DNA from: Caenorhabditis elegans
Taxonomy: Eukaryota; Nematoda; Chromadorea; Rhabditida; Rhabditidae
DNA: 64,000 bases
NCBI RefSeq assembly: GCF_000002985.6
Contig: NC_003279.8
Span: 9,238,001 to 9,302,000 of the forward strand
Direction of reading: 5' to 3'
Below the pieces are notes generated by a model that made no database searches, was not told the DNA's origin, and was given only the letters and a program-made list of their open reading frames with translations. Position 1 is the stretch's first letter. The number at the start of each line of letters is the position of its first letter. The position numbers were made by a program, and so were the translations under genes. Below are positions 1 through 12,488 of this stretch, piece after piece.

Positions 1-3000
1 AAGTAATTGCAAATCTCTCTCCAACATTCGATTTACGACATTTGCCATATTTTGTGATCTATCAGAAATCGACATTTTTGCTGCATGATAAGCTCGATCG
101 AATGCTTCTAACTCTGCTTGAGAAAGTGGTTTTCGTGCAACAACAAGTGTTCGAAGTCCTTCTCTTGCCATATTACTACATTCTTCATCTAACCAATCAT
201 TATATTGAACCATTCCACTCATTACAGTATCAGCTCCTTTCATTAAAAGTGTAACTTCATCAGTTGTCTCGTCTTTCACAATAATTCCCATTCGTTTTGT
301 TTCTGATGTAAATGGGAATACATAAAGAATCTGGAATTGTTTCATCAATGTCTGTCCATTTGGAAGTTGAACACTCAGAGACATTGCATGAAGATCACGG
401 CTTGCAAGACGAACACCAACTGTTTCAGTCCATTTTACAAGAGCAACTTCATCTGGACTTGCTGCTTGATATGAAATTTCTCCATTTTCGAAGATAGGGG
501 TCACATTGTGGCACAAGGCTATGGCTTCAACGGCGTTTTGGAGTTTAGCAGAGAACGAGTGCCTGAAATCAAACTTTTAAAACTTTATTTGAAAGTGTTA
601 AGGAGGGAGTAGTGTGAATTGGAATTTTGGTTCAAAAAATCCAAAATTGTCTCAGAGTAAAAAATGCCGAAAAATAAAAAACTCAAAAAAATAGAGAAAT
701 AATGAAAAATCAAACTATAAAAATCGTGTTTTTTTCAATTGTGATTAATTTTTCTCGTTTTTCTTATTGGTATTTCTAATGTTAAGACAATTAAGGATTT
801 TTTAAAGCAAAATATTCACTCACTCCACCTTTAAAATTGTTTTCTCCAGAAATAAAGAAAAAAACTATTTTTGTTCATTTTTTCAAAAAATTCTTTAAAA
901 TGAACATACTTAGCTAGTCTTCCAGCATATGCACTTCTCACATGTTGTCCAACTTCTTCAAAAGCATCACTACTGAAAGCAACAGTTCCCAAATGAATTT
1001 TCTTGAAATGCATCTCGTTTTTAGTCAATGTTCCAGTTTTATCCGATAATAAGAACGAGATTCGTCCGAGTTCTTCAGGAATTGTTGACGAACGAATCAC
1101 AGTTTCCGGAATATGCTTGTCACGACCAATTTGCCACGAGTAGAAGAGTTTAGCCATGTCGAGATTTACGCGGAGTGAAATTGGAATAATATATGAGAAT
1201 AGAAGAATAAAACGCATCAAATAGCGATACCAGAGATTGTCGAGTCCTAGAAATTGGGATTTTTTGAAATTTGAAATTTAATTACAGGTTTTCAACGGCG
1301 CTTGATATTTTTTCTTTTTTCTTTTTTTTAGCGGTAAATTCAAATTGTGTTTTTTCCAACAAAAAAATGTAAAAAAGGAAATTTTATTAACCGAACTGCG
1401 AAAAAGAACTCATAATTTCAGATTTTGCGAAAAATTACACCTGAAATTAAAACTATTGCAAGTATGATAGAAAAAATTTTTAACTGATCAAAAAACGTTT
1501 CAAAATTACAAAATATTAGTTTTTCTATTTTCTTGTGTTTCGCATTTTCGCATTTTCGAAAAAAGGAAGTTTCTTCTGATTTCATCAAATTTTCATTCTT
1601 TAGACAGTTTTATAAAATTAATTTTCTCACATTGCACTATTTTCAAGCCGAAAAACCGTTAAAAAATTATTTTTTCAAAATTTCAAACCTTTCATGGCAA
1701 CCATAACCGATGATAGAACCAATACAAAGCAGAATAACAATTTCGTCAAATTGTTAACTTCCAAATCGAGAAGTCCAACTTTGCTTTCTGGAAGAGTCGT
1801 GTTCATCACTGATCGAGTTTCGCGTCCCGTGTATACAACAATTCCAACTGCAGTTCCAGATGCAACTACAGTATTCGCCCACAATACATTTTCCACGTTT
1901 AGGGATCCGTCTTGAACATTATCGTCATCAGTAATCTGTATATATATATATTTTTGTTGCTTTTCAATTCAAAATTCAAAATTTCAAACCTTTAATGTTC
2001 CAACAAATGCGTGAATATCTTTCTGTGGTTTCTCTGCATATACTTCACAATTTAATTCCATAATATCAGCTTCATTTGGAAGATGTTGGGTATGTGGTAC
2101 AGGAATTCGAAGTTTCCAATCAGTTTCTCCATCCAATTGATCTGTTCTGATAAAGCATGCACCTGATTTATCAGTAGTTCTCAACAATACGACATCCGCT
2201 GGAACACGCCGATCTTTGTGCATAATGATGACGTCACCAACTTCAATGTCAGCACTTCGAATTTCGATCCGTGTTCCGTCTCGTGTCAGTTTTTCATATT
2301 TCTCCGAATTCAGATCTCGATCTCTCAGATAACGAACAAAGTCATCGAAAGCTTCTCGAATAAGAGTTATTGTGAGCACAAATCCCAGTGGTCCCCAGTA
2401 AGTGATTGGAGCACCAATTTGTATTGCTGGAATAAACTGAGAACATGCCATAAGCAAGAAATAAAGATTCAGGAAGAATTTGAATTGTTGGAACAGCACC
2501 TGAAATAATCACATTTTTATTATTCAGAAACAATTACTTTGAATCAGAACTGCGCGCGGCAAATCATTTCGGGTAACGTACAAAACTGACTTGTTGAATA
2601 AAAATTGATAGAGAAAAAAGTTGTTCGATTTGAAAAATAATGTGCATTTTTGTTGCAAAATCCAAAAAAACACAAATAGTGCTGCCATTTACCTAATAAA
2701 TTTTAACGGTGACTTTCACACACGATTTGAGATAATTTCGATTTATTAAAGAAAATAAATAATATTTTTAGATCGGAGGAACGAAGGAAATTTTCCTACA
2801 TTTCTATATTAATTTTTTATTCAAACCATTTAAACTGAAATTATCATTTTTGTACGTTTGCCGAAAAGGATTCGCACAACCCGGTTTTAAATCACTTACA
2901 ATTGGCACAAAACTGAAAATGTTATATTTCTGATTGCACACTGTGTTTGGTGTAAATGTGACGTTTGCATCATGTCCAACAGGGCCATATCCTACTCGAA

Positions 3001-4047
3001 CCGTTCGTGAGTGCAGAACACGTCGCCGTGAGAACAATGAACGGCAGCATCTGAAATCACTTTAATATGGAGTTTTTAAATTTAGTGTGATTTTGACATT
3101 TTTGTGTTGCTGGCTAAAAATATCAAATTTTTTGATTTTAATTTTCTTTACTCTATGTTATGGGAAATTTTTACTTCATATTACGGAACGCTAATTTTTG
3201 AGAATGCATATCGCGCAACATATTTTATGCTCAAAATATCTCTGAGCGAAAACTACAGTAACCCTTTAAATGACCACCGTAGTTTCCAATACAATATTTC
3301 TTTAATCGATACGGAAAATTGAATAATGCTGGCGCAGTTCGGAAAAATATTCGACACCAGCGCTACGGTAATATTTCAAGGGGTTACTGTAGTTTTCGCT
3401 AAGAGATATTTCCACGTCAAATATTTTGCGCAATACGCATTCTCAGAACTTAGTTTTATCAATATATATGGCATGTGTTGCTCCAACCTGCTAAATCTTG
3501 ATTTTGACTTCAATTTCAATGATTCGTTAATCAATACAGTATTAGTTTGCTTATCAAAACCGATCATTTTCGATCAATTGAATATATACAAAAAATGGGG
3601 AAGAAGAGACCATCACCACTTTTTCATTTCATTTTCCCATGGGTTGGCAAACATTTCCATTTTTTGTTTGAAGAGTGCATCTAGTACATGATTTTATGAT
3701 TTCTTACACAATTAATTCCGAATGTCTAATTATAAATTTTAAGAAAAAGACTCAAGAATCTGACCTTCTTTAGAGCCACTGAGCATGAACTTTTGTTTGT
3801 ATAAATAAATTCAAATATTTTCTGAAACATTTTCCGCTACTCACAACATGCCTCCCTTGGCAGCAGATGCTGCAGAAAAATGAGTTGCATTTGATTTCAA
3901 AGATGCAGTTTTATCTCGAATAGTGGTCGCCACGTCATCCTCTTCGGCTCTCACAAATGAGACAGAGAAATCGTCGGAAGAAGAAGAAACGCATGGTTTT
4001 TGAGAAGAGGACGACGAAGATTCGTCGTTCTTCTTCCGTTTGCCCAT
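1..4047 (-). CDS. tat-5: Class-2 P4-type ATPase (phospholipid flippase), 5' part; TAT-5, ATP9A/Neo1 type
   Basis: Exons on the minus strand: 4047-3845, 3050-2900, 2499-1990, 1935-1689, 1246-910 and 562-1. The last runs off the window, so the C-terminal third is missing. The visible 670 codons give a Ser-rich, acidic N-terminus starting [13 protein letters not shown]. Exon 3 holds the first two membrane segments and the A-domain DGET motif ([11 protein letters not shown]). Exon 4 holds a third membrane segment. Exon 5 holds TM4 with PISL and the phosphorylation motif [17 protein letters not shown]; its Asp is the phosphorylated residue. The rest is nucleotide-binding domain. This family flips aminophospholipids at the plasma membrane or endosomes. 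In worms TAT-5 keeps phosphatidylethanolamine inside and limits extracellular vesicle budding (literature, recalled). The ATG at 4047 opens a clean exon whose phase-2 donor fits exon 2. The match to the ATP9A subgroup is strong; the symbol is from memory. Confidence 0.9.
3199..3445. repeat. Imperfect palindromic (MITE-like) repeat in tat-5 intron 1
   Basis: The left arm from 3199 (tgagaatgcatatcgcgcaa) matches the reverse complement of the right arm ending at 3445. The match continues inward through the motif gcgaaaactacagtaac on both arms (about 3247 and 3383 on the opposite strand). Arms are roughly 100 bp with a short centre. This motif is a common dispersed C. elegans repeat. Open frames across it are by-products of the palindrome. 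Confidence 0.75.
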
Positions 4048-7000
4048 GTGATCCAGGTATCAGTCAACCATTAAAATTTTCAAAATGAGCCCCTACTTGA
4101 GTTTAAAGATTCGTTATCGCTGGAAATTATGTGGAACGTGATTTTTTTGTGAAAGGAACAATTTGAAATGAAAAAGCGAATAGTTGAAGAAATGGGAATG
4201 AACGGAACTGTGTTCAAAATGTGAATAAAAGAAGACACGGAGAGGACGAATAAGACGAGAAGTAATAAAAGTGGAAAGAAGATGAAAAGTAAACAGAAAA
4301 AGAATGAAGGAAAAATGCTGATTCATACTAAAGGACGACAGGAATTAAACCGTCGGGTCACGGATCAGGATTCAGAATAAATATTGCAAACTAGCTGCAA
4401 CTTTTGAGAGAATTTGGAATTATACTCTAAATTCTGAGAAATGATAGGTCAACCATAGAATATCTATATGAAGAAATTTTCAGAATATATCAAAATTATA
4501 ATTTATTTATTTGTAGAAATGCATATTTCTTCCGAAAAGGAACCGACGATAATCAGATTTGCGTGAAAAAGAATCGATTTGAAGAATAAAAGGAAAGGCA
4601 CTGTGTGACGACAGTCCATAATCCATCGGGTTTCACTGTTGAGGGGGGGGGGGGGGGGGGGGGGTTGCAATCAAACGGAGAAATGAAAATAGTAAGTTGC
4701 ATCTATTAATCGAAGGTACGCTTTAGACGAAAGTTTGAAAGTAAACAAACACTAACAGCTTTATATCAAAAATAAACAGGCTTATCACTTCTTTCGGTAA
4801 AAAATAAAGTTTTGAAGGAGGGGTAGCGTCCCTGAGGATTTTGCTTTCTTTTAAATTAGTTTTATTTTCTATAAATTCAGATAAGTTTTTTCAAAATTCA
4901 GCAATTAATCAAACGTTCCAAAATTTTTACACACAATGAGGGATATATTTTCCATGTGTGTCACTGAAAAATAATGGAATTAAAATCAAAGATAAATTCA
5001 ATATTTAAAAGTTTCGCTGAATACGGTAGAAGTTGATGAAACTTCCCAATTTCTGATTAAATTATCGAATCGAAACACTAAATTGATCACCAAAAAGTTG
5101 TAATTCGTCTGCAGGTTGATCTATGAATCATCTGAAAAGAGAATCAGAAGACCGTGTCACGAATGAACTGAACGGAATGAGGAATTGAATACTTTCAATC
5201 GAGAAAGCAGTGACAGCTGGAAATGGATGAAAATGGGTGTGGTCGTGAAATGACGACGAGAATAAAAACTGTTATTGGGCAGGTGTTCAGAAAATGGAAA
5301 AATACGAGGGAGCAGATGGCTCTGACCCTATGATTGGAACCACGGGTGGTTGTCGATCTCACTCTCTTTGTGGACACAAAAAAATATACTAATATCTAGA
5401 ATTTTGATGGAAATTGGGATCAACAGACTAGAAGCTCATCTATGAAAGCTCACCAGTGGATCAGAATCTTCAACAAAAAAATTATGTTTAATGGTCAAGT
5501 GAGTGGTCAGTTCGTGTGAGTTTGAAACGAGACTGTTGATGGATAGATTGAAAACAGAGAGAAAGGAAAAGAGAGAGTTCAATTGAACAAATATATCCAA
5601 AAGAGATGATGAAGAGGAGGAGGAGACGAGCGGTTCGCACTCGCTCCGCTCTCTTCACTAAAACTGCCTCAAATGTGCGTATTTGCGCGCTTTTTCGATT
5701 GCACCGCCGAAAAGCAGGAGGTGAGGTGACGGATCGAAGCACCGTTGGTTTTTGTGTCAGGGAGAAATTCATGAAAATTAATATGCGAAAATTACTGATA
5801 GGGTTTTGCATAACTTCACTATCTAGAAAGAATATTGTGTGAGGTTACGTTTAAAAAATTAATTCAATTTTTCTAATCAGAACTAGAACTATATATGGAG
5901 TTTTAGCAGAAACTGAACCATTTCAAAAGTTTTAATATAAAAAAATGAGTTAAAAGGAAGATATTAAAAATTTGAATTATTGATTGAGAAAAAACAACAT
6001 CTCTGTGATATTTTTACGTATGAACAAAACTTAATCGAATTTTTGTGCATATTCTTTTACATCTTACAGTGAATTTTGCTTCGATTATAAAAATAAGATT
6101 AACAAGAACGAAAAATAAATCAGGACAGCAACAAAACTAGTCCTACAGGTATAAGCTTCACACCATAAGATTAACTCGTTTCGAATATGCCACTAGGTCC
6201 TCTGCAAAAGTTATAATTTACTTTTGGCCAGTGGTGGGAAATGACGGGGAATGCAAATATGTGCATATATTGCGATTGAAAAAGAACAACGTCGTAATGA
6301 CTGTAGTTAGTTTTCATACAAAGGAAACTTTCAAATGAATGATTTCTATAAGGAATATTGAACTTTTAACTCCAAAATGAATGTCATATTCGTCCATTTT
6401 TGAACAGTGGAAGTAAATATTAAAAACCCTATTTGCCAAATAAAATTCTCCAATTGGTACTTATAGCAAAGTATCTCATTTCTTGGAAATTCAAATTGGT
6501 GGATGAATCGGCACATTTCAGTGAACTATAAAGCAATCACGTTATCAAAAAAAAAAACGTAGACAGAGTAAAAGAGAACAAACGAAGAAAGAACAACATG
6601 GAGACAGTTTTTTGTCGTTTTTCGTTGGGTTGAGGCCGAATGTTTTCTGTGTATGACATCTTCTTCTTCTTCATTTCTTTCACGTCTGCGCCTATCGTTC
6701 ACTCACGCATATGTATGTGTGTATGTATTCAGAAGAGATCAGCGATCGTCGTCTCACAAATTAACTGTTACAACTACTGTGTTGTCGGAGGGGTGACGGC
6801 GGCGTGGCAGCCAGAACATCACAGTTGGAACTACTGCAGTAACTGTTGGAAATAGTGAGAAACAGAGACTGGTAGAAACATGACAAAAACGAGAGCACAG
6901 AGAAAATTGCATATTTTATGGAAATCCTACCAATCATCATCATATCGGCATAATAGTCACGCCACTACTACTCCTATTACTATTTTTATTACTAAAATAA

Positions 7001-7687
7001 GTCAAAGTCCAAGAGAAACAGGCTCATATGGAGTTTGAAAGTGTTTTTTTAGAAATACTCAGACTAGAATTCCAGACAAGTATCACCTACAGATCTTAAT
7101 ATTACAGTCTAACAATTCAAAAATTGTTGTTTTAGTTTTAGTAAATTCCAAAATTTTGACGACTTTCGAGTAATTTCGAGCATTTCTGCAGACCCCCTTT
7201 AAGCTATTGTTCTTGAATTCATAATTTCCGAATCATCGAAACTTGATGAAAACATAGAAAATCAAAAGGAAAACTGAACGCAAAAAGCGTTCTCCTTCAT
7301 GAAAAGTGCTCTGGTTGTCAAGGAGAGTGAGCCCGGGGGAAAATTAATGTTTTTTTGTGGGGGGAAGTGCGTTGGGGGTTCGACGAAAAAGAATCGCTGG
7401 CACATTCCAAAAAATCGGACACAAAATGCGCTTATGAAATAAATCTTTTTGGATGCTGGCGAGTCAATTTTCATATTAAAAAGTTTTATGAATTGGAAAT
7501 AGGAATGTGTGAAAAATTTATATTTTTCATATTTCTCTGGCATTTAATGGGGAGCGACTTGTTTTGTTAAATTTTCATACTGTAGATTTTTTTAAAAATC
7601 GAACCGAACTATTTTTTTCCCTTTAAAATTTTTTGAATACGTTTTTTTCATAAAACTTTTCAACTTTAACAACAAAAATCAACTAAC
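4048..7687. other. Non-coding upstream/intronic region of tat-5
   Basis: No convincing exon was found. The region is AT-rich with purine-rich runs and holds the 22-G tract. If the exons at 7688-7891 are used, this stretch is the first intron of the long tat-5 form; otherwise it is promoter and intergenic DNA. The open frames at 5195-5377, 5488-5842 and 6640-6943 show no family resemblance and no consistent splice borders. Confidence 0.6.
4643..4664 (+). repeat. 22-base uninterrupted guanine tract
   Basis: A run of 22 G on the plus strand, preceded by tttcactgttga and followed by ttgcaatc. Monoguanine tracts of this size can fold into G-quadruplexes. In C. elegans they are the class of site deleted when the DOG-1/FANCJ helicase is lost (literature, recalled). 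It lies about 600 bp upstream of the tat-5 start codon. Confidence 0.95.
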
Positions 7688-7891
7688 CGTGTCATGCTAA
7701 ATGTGGACGAAGACGTCGACGAGACAGAGGGTAAGAGATAGACGTCGTCCGATCCCTCGATTCCGATCTTAAAAATTCAATTTTAAAAAAAATTTACAAA
7801 TTAAAATATAAACCTCAGAATCAGGCATTGGTAGAAGTCGTGAATACTCGTCGGCTTCTTCGTGGCTCGTTGCCAGCCGACTATAACGCAT
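7688..7891 (-). CDS. tat-5: Two alternative 5' coding exons, probably a long tat-5 N-terminus
   Basis: Reading the minus strand, exon A (7891-7814, donor GTTTATATT) and exon B (7767-7688, acceptor TTTTTAAG, donor GTTAGTTG) form one open frame of 52 codons plus two bases, starting MRYSRLATSHEEADEYSRLL. The frame also stays open upstream of the ATG to a possible splice acceptor near 7925. It ends in phase 2, the phase needed to join tat-5 exon 2 at 3050, where the standard first exon (4047-3845) also ends in phase 2. The peptide is acidic with a dileucine-like EYSRLLP, which could act as a sorting signal (inference). The exons lie between the ent-6 stop (8253) and the usual tat-5 start. They could instead belong to a small separate gene. 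Confidence 0.55.
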
Positions 7892-8252
7892 ACAATGTGT
7901 TTGAGACGATTGTCCAAATGTTTCCTGTGAATTGGATATTACATGTTTGAAAAAAATTTAGACATTTTGGAAATAGTGAATGACTGGACGGAAACCAGAT
8001 AAAATAAATGTGGACAAAAATAATTTTGAGAAATTTGAAAAATTTTTGCAAAATAAAAATATAGTCATAAAACAATCACAAGGCACCAAGAATTGGGAAG
8101 ATATGGGAATACTCGTTGAAAATTTGGGAAAAATGAAGAAACACGTCAGTTGAACTGGATATACATAGAGATTTCGAAGTATAGTAGATAGAAATACATG
8201 AGAAATGAATACACGAAAAAAATGATATAAAACTGAAAAAAGTGAAAAGTGT

Positions 8253-11220
8253 TCAAACTAATTTGATAATCAAAACTCCCAGAACTCCACCAAACATTGC
8301 AGCAGTTACACCGAATAATGCAATGATACTTCCAGCGAGTTCACGGCTATCCTTATCAATTGATCTGAAAATCAGAAATTTCGAATTAAGAAATACATCT
8401 CCACTAATTTAGCCTTGGGCACGGGGTTTCATTTTGGCCGCGCGGCTCTCGTGTCGATTTACGGTGTACTACACGTGAACAAATCAGGATTAATTTTTTG
8501 TACGATTTTACAGTTTCGGCTAAAATTCTTGATTTTGTGATAAAATTCTTGAATTCTTGACGTCATTTCTTTCGGTGCCTTTTTGGAATCTATAAGAAAC
8601 CTTAATTATGGGTTTTTCAACAGAAATTTATCGATTTTTAACAAAAATATTATGAAAATGCATATATTTTAAATTGTAAACACAGAAAGAAATGAAAAAA
8701 CCAGTCCAGATTCAAGAATTTTAGCATAAAAAAGAACAACGGAATATAAACTTACGTCGTCGCTCCAATTGTCGCATTTGTAATACAGAATCCATGAGAA
8801 GTTGACAATAGAATTACAAGAAGAACAAAAACACCGTCATATGGAATAAGTGCATGAGTATGTGCTCGTGGAGCAACATTACACATTGCAATCATTGGAA
8901 TCAATGCGAATCGCAGAAATGAGATGATCAGCAGGTATTTTGGTGACTGAAAATTATTATTTTTAAATAACTGTGAAACAACAATTTTCAAATAAAAAAC
9001 CTACAAGTCGAAGTGAATTGGCACTGGATCTTCCAATAAGATCTCCAACATTGTACAGTAGGAACGATGCGACTGCGGAGAAATAGGCTGAAATTTATTA
9101 AAGGGTAAAATATTAGATTTTTTAAGTGGAAACTCACAATTCCAAGTATGATTCCGAGATGTACTGTGCACGAGACTAGTCAGTCCAGGATATGCGGCCA
9201 ATGTTACAATAAGAACAACGGAAATTGTTGTCAAATCGATTGCGGACTGTAAATAAATTATAAATTGGTCATAAGGTTAGAAATTTATCACGTGGTTTCA
9301 GAAAGATGTTCAGAATCAAAGATGTGCGACAATTTTTTATTTCCTAAATCTCCCTACTTCTCATCGTTCTGTCGAATTTTTTTCTCAGAAAATTTTCTGA
9401 ACTATTTGTACTATCCGAAAATAATTTAATATTTATTTAAAAATTTCGAAAAACTGCTCAAATCTCCAATTTTCCTTTTTTTTTTCTGAAAATTCCCTGT
9501 GAAGTGACAAAAAACAACTTCGGAATTTTTTTGCATTTTGGGCGCGACAAAGATGTACCTATTTCAAGAGATGTCTACAGAAGATCCAGAGGTTTTCATA
9601 CTAATTCATAATGCTTAAAATAAAAACTCACTTTTCTAATAATATCCGTATACATTGTCCATTTCGGTAATTGATGTTCCTCCGTTTGTCCAGAATTATC
9701 AGAGTCAATCGGTGGAAAATGGTTTGCCTGTGCCTCAATACTAACTTCTTCTTCATTTTCAATCAACCCTTCTGATCCATCATCAGTTATCATTGGAGGC
9801 GTCAAAGTTGTAAGATAGTAATATGTTGCTAAACTGATAAAGCACATAATTAAACTGAATCCAAAATACATTTGTCCATTGAGAATCACATCGGAAGTCA
9901 CTGCTTGACAGAGAATACTCATCAATGCGGCAAGTACGCCAGCAAATGATTGACCAACCATCACCGCTTGAGTCTGAAATTTATTTTGAAATTACGAGAA
10001 AGATTTTTTTCATTCTCGACGCGCAAAAAAGTTTATGGTAATTATTTTTTGAATTTTGCGGATGCTTCCTCGTTTAATCTCCTTGCATTTTTGAAGACAT
10101 CACTTCGTTCTAGCGAGTTTTGTCGCTTTCTTTTGATTTGTATGAAGTAATTTAATTGAAAAAACGCAAGGAAAATAAACAAGGAAGCTTTTTCGCGCGC
10201 CGGGGTCCATCTAAATAAATCTGTGCGCCTTTAAGAGTGCATCGCGTGAATTTGTATAATAAAACTGACATATTGTGATGGGAAAAGAGCAGAAAGTCCC
10301 AAAACACCTCCAGCCATCAATCCAAGTGAACCAAAGCAAGCAATTGAGATGAGAATCATTGAAAGATTGAAGAAAAACGTCTGATCATCATCAAAATTCC
10401 AAAATGTCAAAGCGATTGTTGGAATAAAGACGACGACGACAAGAATGTGTCCCCAAATCATACGGGTACTGTTTGACAGGCTGAAAAAATTATATATTTT
10501 TCGAAAACTCTAAAAAAAGGTGTTAAAAATTTACCTTTTCGTTGCAAAAACGTTCAGAATAGATCCGAGAACACATGCTATACTCCCATAAACAGTGAGA
10601 TACGCTTCGAAGTTAGCTTGAAGCTCTGTTGGAACATCGTCACGGACTGAAATTTGTATTTTTCAGAGCACACAATTAGGATTTTACTCACTTTGTCGTT
10701 TGATAAACCATGTGTCCGTCGTATTGACCGGGTCCTCGTCGTTGGTGACATTTCGCAGCTTATAGTAGAAATACTGGAAAAATAAATATTTTTTTCTAGA
10801 GATTTGGAGTAAATTTGTGTAGAAAAATCATGGAGATGACTCATAATGCCGCCGTTCATTGGCGTGGTGGCGATGTTATCATAATTTTTGGAAACGTTGC
10901 GAAATTTTGCCTCTTTCTCTGCGTTTCTCTCGAGTTGAACTTTAAAACAGGAATTTTTAAAGAGTATTTGTTTTATTCCAAAGACTCACTATTCAGCTGT
11001 TCAGTTTTACAAAATACAAATTATAATTGGTTATTTTAAAAATTAACCTGATTTTTATAAAATTAAATCGCGAAATTTATTTCGAATTAAATAGCTGAAC
11101 GATCTTTTAATTTCTTTAATTTTAATAAAATCTCACCTCATGTGCATTCATAAACGCATTATTCGGAAACATTGAGCTGATCGATACAATTGTGAAAGCG
11201 ACGAAGATTTTGACAGACAT
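8253..11220 (-). CDS. ent-6: Equilibrative nucleoside transporter (SLC29 family)
   Basis: Nine exons on the minus strand: 11220-11137, 10773-10692, 10646-10535, 10480-10270, 9973-9632, 9246-9138, 9087-9005, 8946-8756 and 8364-8253. They total 1326 bases, or 441 residues, typical for an ENT with 11 membrane segments. The N-terminus carries the family signature PNNAFMNAHEYFYYKLRN in the first membrane segment. An N-glycosylation-prone loop follows (NVTNDEDPVNTTDTW). The long acidic cytosolic loop between TM6 and TM7 is in exon 5 (SEGLIENEEEVSIEAQ). The C-terminus is a last hydrophobic helix ending KLV. The protein moves nucleosides or nucleobases across membranes without a bound energy source. 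The donor after exon 4 (GTCAGT) is unusual but gives the conserved QY-TQAVMVGQSFAG junction. The ent-6 assignment is recalled; the family is certain. Confidence 0.88.
8519..8726. repeat. Inverted-repeat element in last ent-6 intron
   Basis: gctaaaattcttgat near 8519 pairs with ttcaagaattttagc near 8712-8726. Just upstream, 8430-8470 carries ccgcgcggctctcgtgtcgatttac-like sequence seen in many C. elegans dispersed repeats. Probably a short non-autonomous element fragment. Confidence 0.5.
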
Positions 11221-11607
11221 TTTTTCCGTTTTCTCGTAATTTTCAGATGGAATAGTAATAAATTAACAGCAATTTATGTACATAAGCTTATTACAGGTTT
11301 TGTACACGTTTGCAGACAAAATAAACAATCGATCGGCTTCTGAGGGGACAGAAAACATCCGATGACCGCTCAGCTGGGAGAACGAAGCGAACGGAAAAGA
11401 GGGCGGGGTTGAGACTCCGCCCACCGCAAGGCCGCCGCACGCTTTTAAGAGGGTTTTTTGTTGATGGTTTTTGCAATGGGAAAGATATTATTTATAAATT
11501 TAATAAAAATTAATTGTACATTGTGAAAGGTGAGATAAGATAGTCATAGATGTTTTATTCAAAATGAATTGAAAACAAGAAAAACAATTATTTATTGCCA
11601 AGCGTCC
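11221..11607. promoter_or_regulatory. Probable ent-6 promoter, with a GC-rich patch
   Basis: Between the upstream small gene (minus, ending 11628) and the ent-6 start. The segment 11340-11450 is unusually GC-rich for this window and contains facing gggcggggt and actccgccc motifs that can form a hairpin. No trans-splice acceptor (TTTCAG) is visible on the minus strand just before the ent-6 ATG, so an operon with the upstream gene is not supported. Confidence 0.4.
11591..11596 (-). terminator. Poly(A) signal AATAAA of the 131-residue gene
   Basis: Minus-strand AATAAA about 32 bases after the stop codon of the small membrane protein gene, within the usual distance for a worm 3' end. Confidence 0.6.
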
Positions 11608-11627
11608 TTATTTTCCACCACTCGGTT

Positions 11628-12488
11628 TTAGCCACTGAAAAAAAAAAGAAATTTTATATGTTAATTTTTGTTTAAAAATTGGTAGCTCTGAAACCATAAT
11701 TTTTTTAAATGGAATTATTTTGCAACCCATTAAAATATTTGCACAGATATTTTAAGTGAAATGACAGTGAAATGGAAGTGTATGGTGCTAAATTTTTGAA
11801 AAATTTTATTATGATATATTTGGACATTTTGGTACTATATAAATATTTTTAATCAACACTAGCGGTACTTTACATTTAAGAAAAAACGTTAAAAAAATAT
11901 AATTACTCACAATCCAATCAAGCTGAACGTTAAGAGAGCACTTGTATATATAAAAAGTGTAGATACATCCACAATGACAAAGTTTAAATCTTCTTCGATA
12001 TTATACAAGGAAGTCGTGATACCAACTGATAAAGAAGATATACGATACATCTGAAAATTCAAAAATAAAATGGAATATCAGTATAACTATTGATGTTCCA
12101 TAATAAATGAAAATTATGATTTTGTATTCGAAATCTGCGTCACTTACCAAATAAACTGAAAAAACTATGAAAAGTGTTCTGGATCTTGCACATATTAACA
12201 ATGCGATGAGATATCCTTCAACAATCTGATTTTAAAAAATTATTTCAATTTCAAAAGTTCAAATTACCATTTGATATGTGGACATTTGATTCGTAAAAGA
12301 TTGTTCACCAAAAATTGCTGATCCAACACGACAAAGTCCACATAATACAAAAATAACTGCATATATCTGTACTATCACCTGAAAACCAACACGATTCGGA
12401 AATGTTTTAGGAGTTTTCAAAAACTTACAATCAGACGAATACGGCAAATTCTTCGGGCAACAAGACTTGGATTATCCCAAAACGACAT
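11628..12488 (-). CDS. Small multi-pass membrane protein, unknown function
   Basis: Exons on the minus strand: 12488-12429, 12378-12268, 12225-12148, 12050-11911 and 11634-11628, giving 396 bases and 131 residues. The last exon supplies only the final codon and stop plus one base. The protein begins MSFWDNPSLVARRICRIRL, then has about four hydrophobic segments (for example IVQIYAVIFVLCGLC, YLIALLICA, TLFIVFSVYL, FIYTSALLTFSLIGF) with few charges between them. I do not recognise a family. It resembles the many nematode-restricted four-helix membrane proteins. It is divergently arranged with the next small gene (13108), whose product has similar size and topology but no clear sequence match. 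Confidence 0.75.

Noticed and set aside
3326..3691. 121-codon plus-strand frame
   Set aside because: It crosses the right arm of a palindromic repeat and the tat-5 intron; no motif or splice logic.
5488..5842. Open frames on both strands upstream of tat-5
   Set aside because: Overlapping frames without motif or phase-compatible splice sites; probably regulatory DNA.
11221..12488. Operon between the 131-residue gene and ent-6
   Set aside because: Spacing is about 400 bp and no trans-splice acceptor is visible on the minus strand before the ent-6 ATG.
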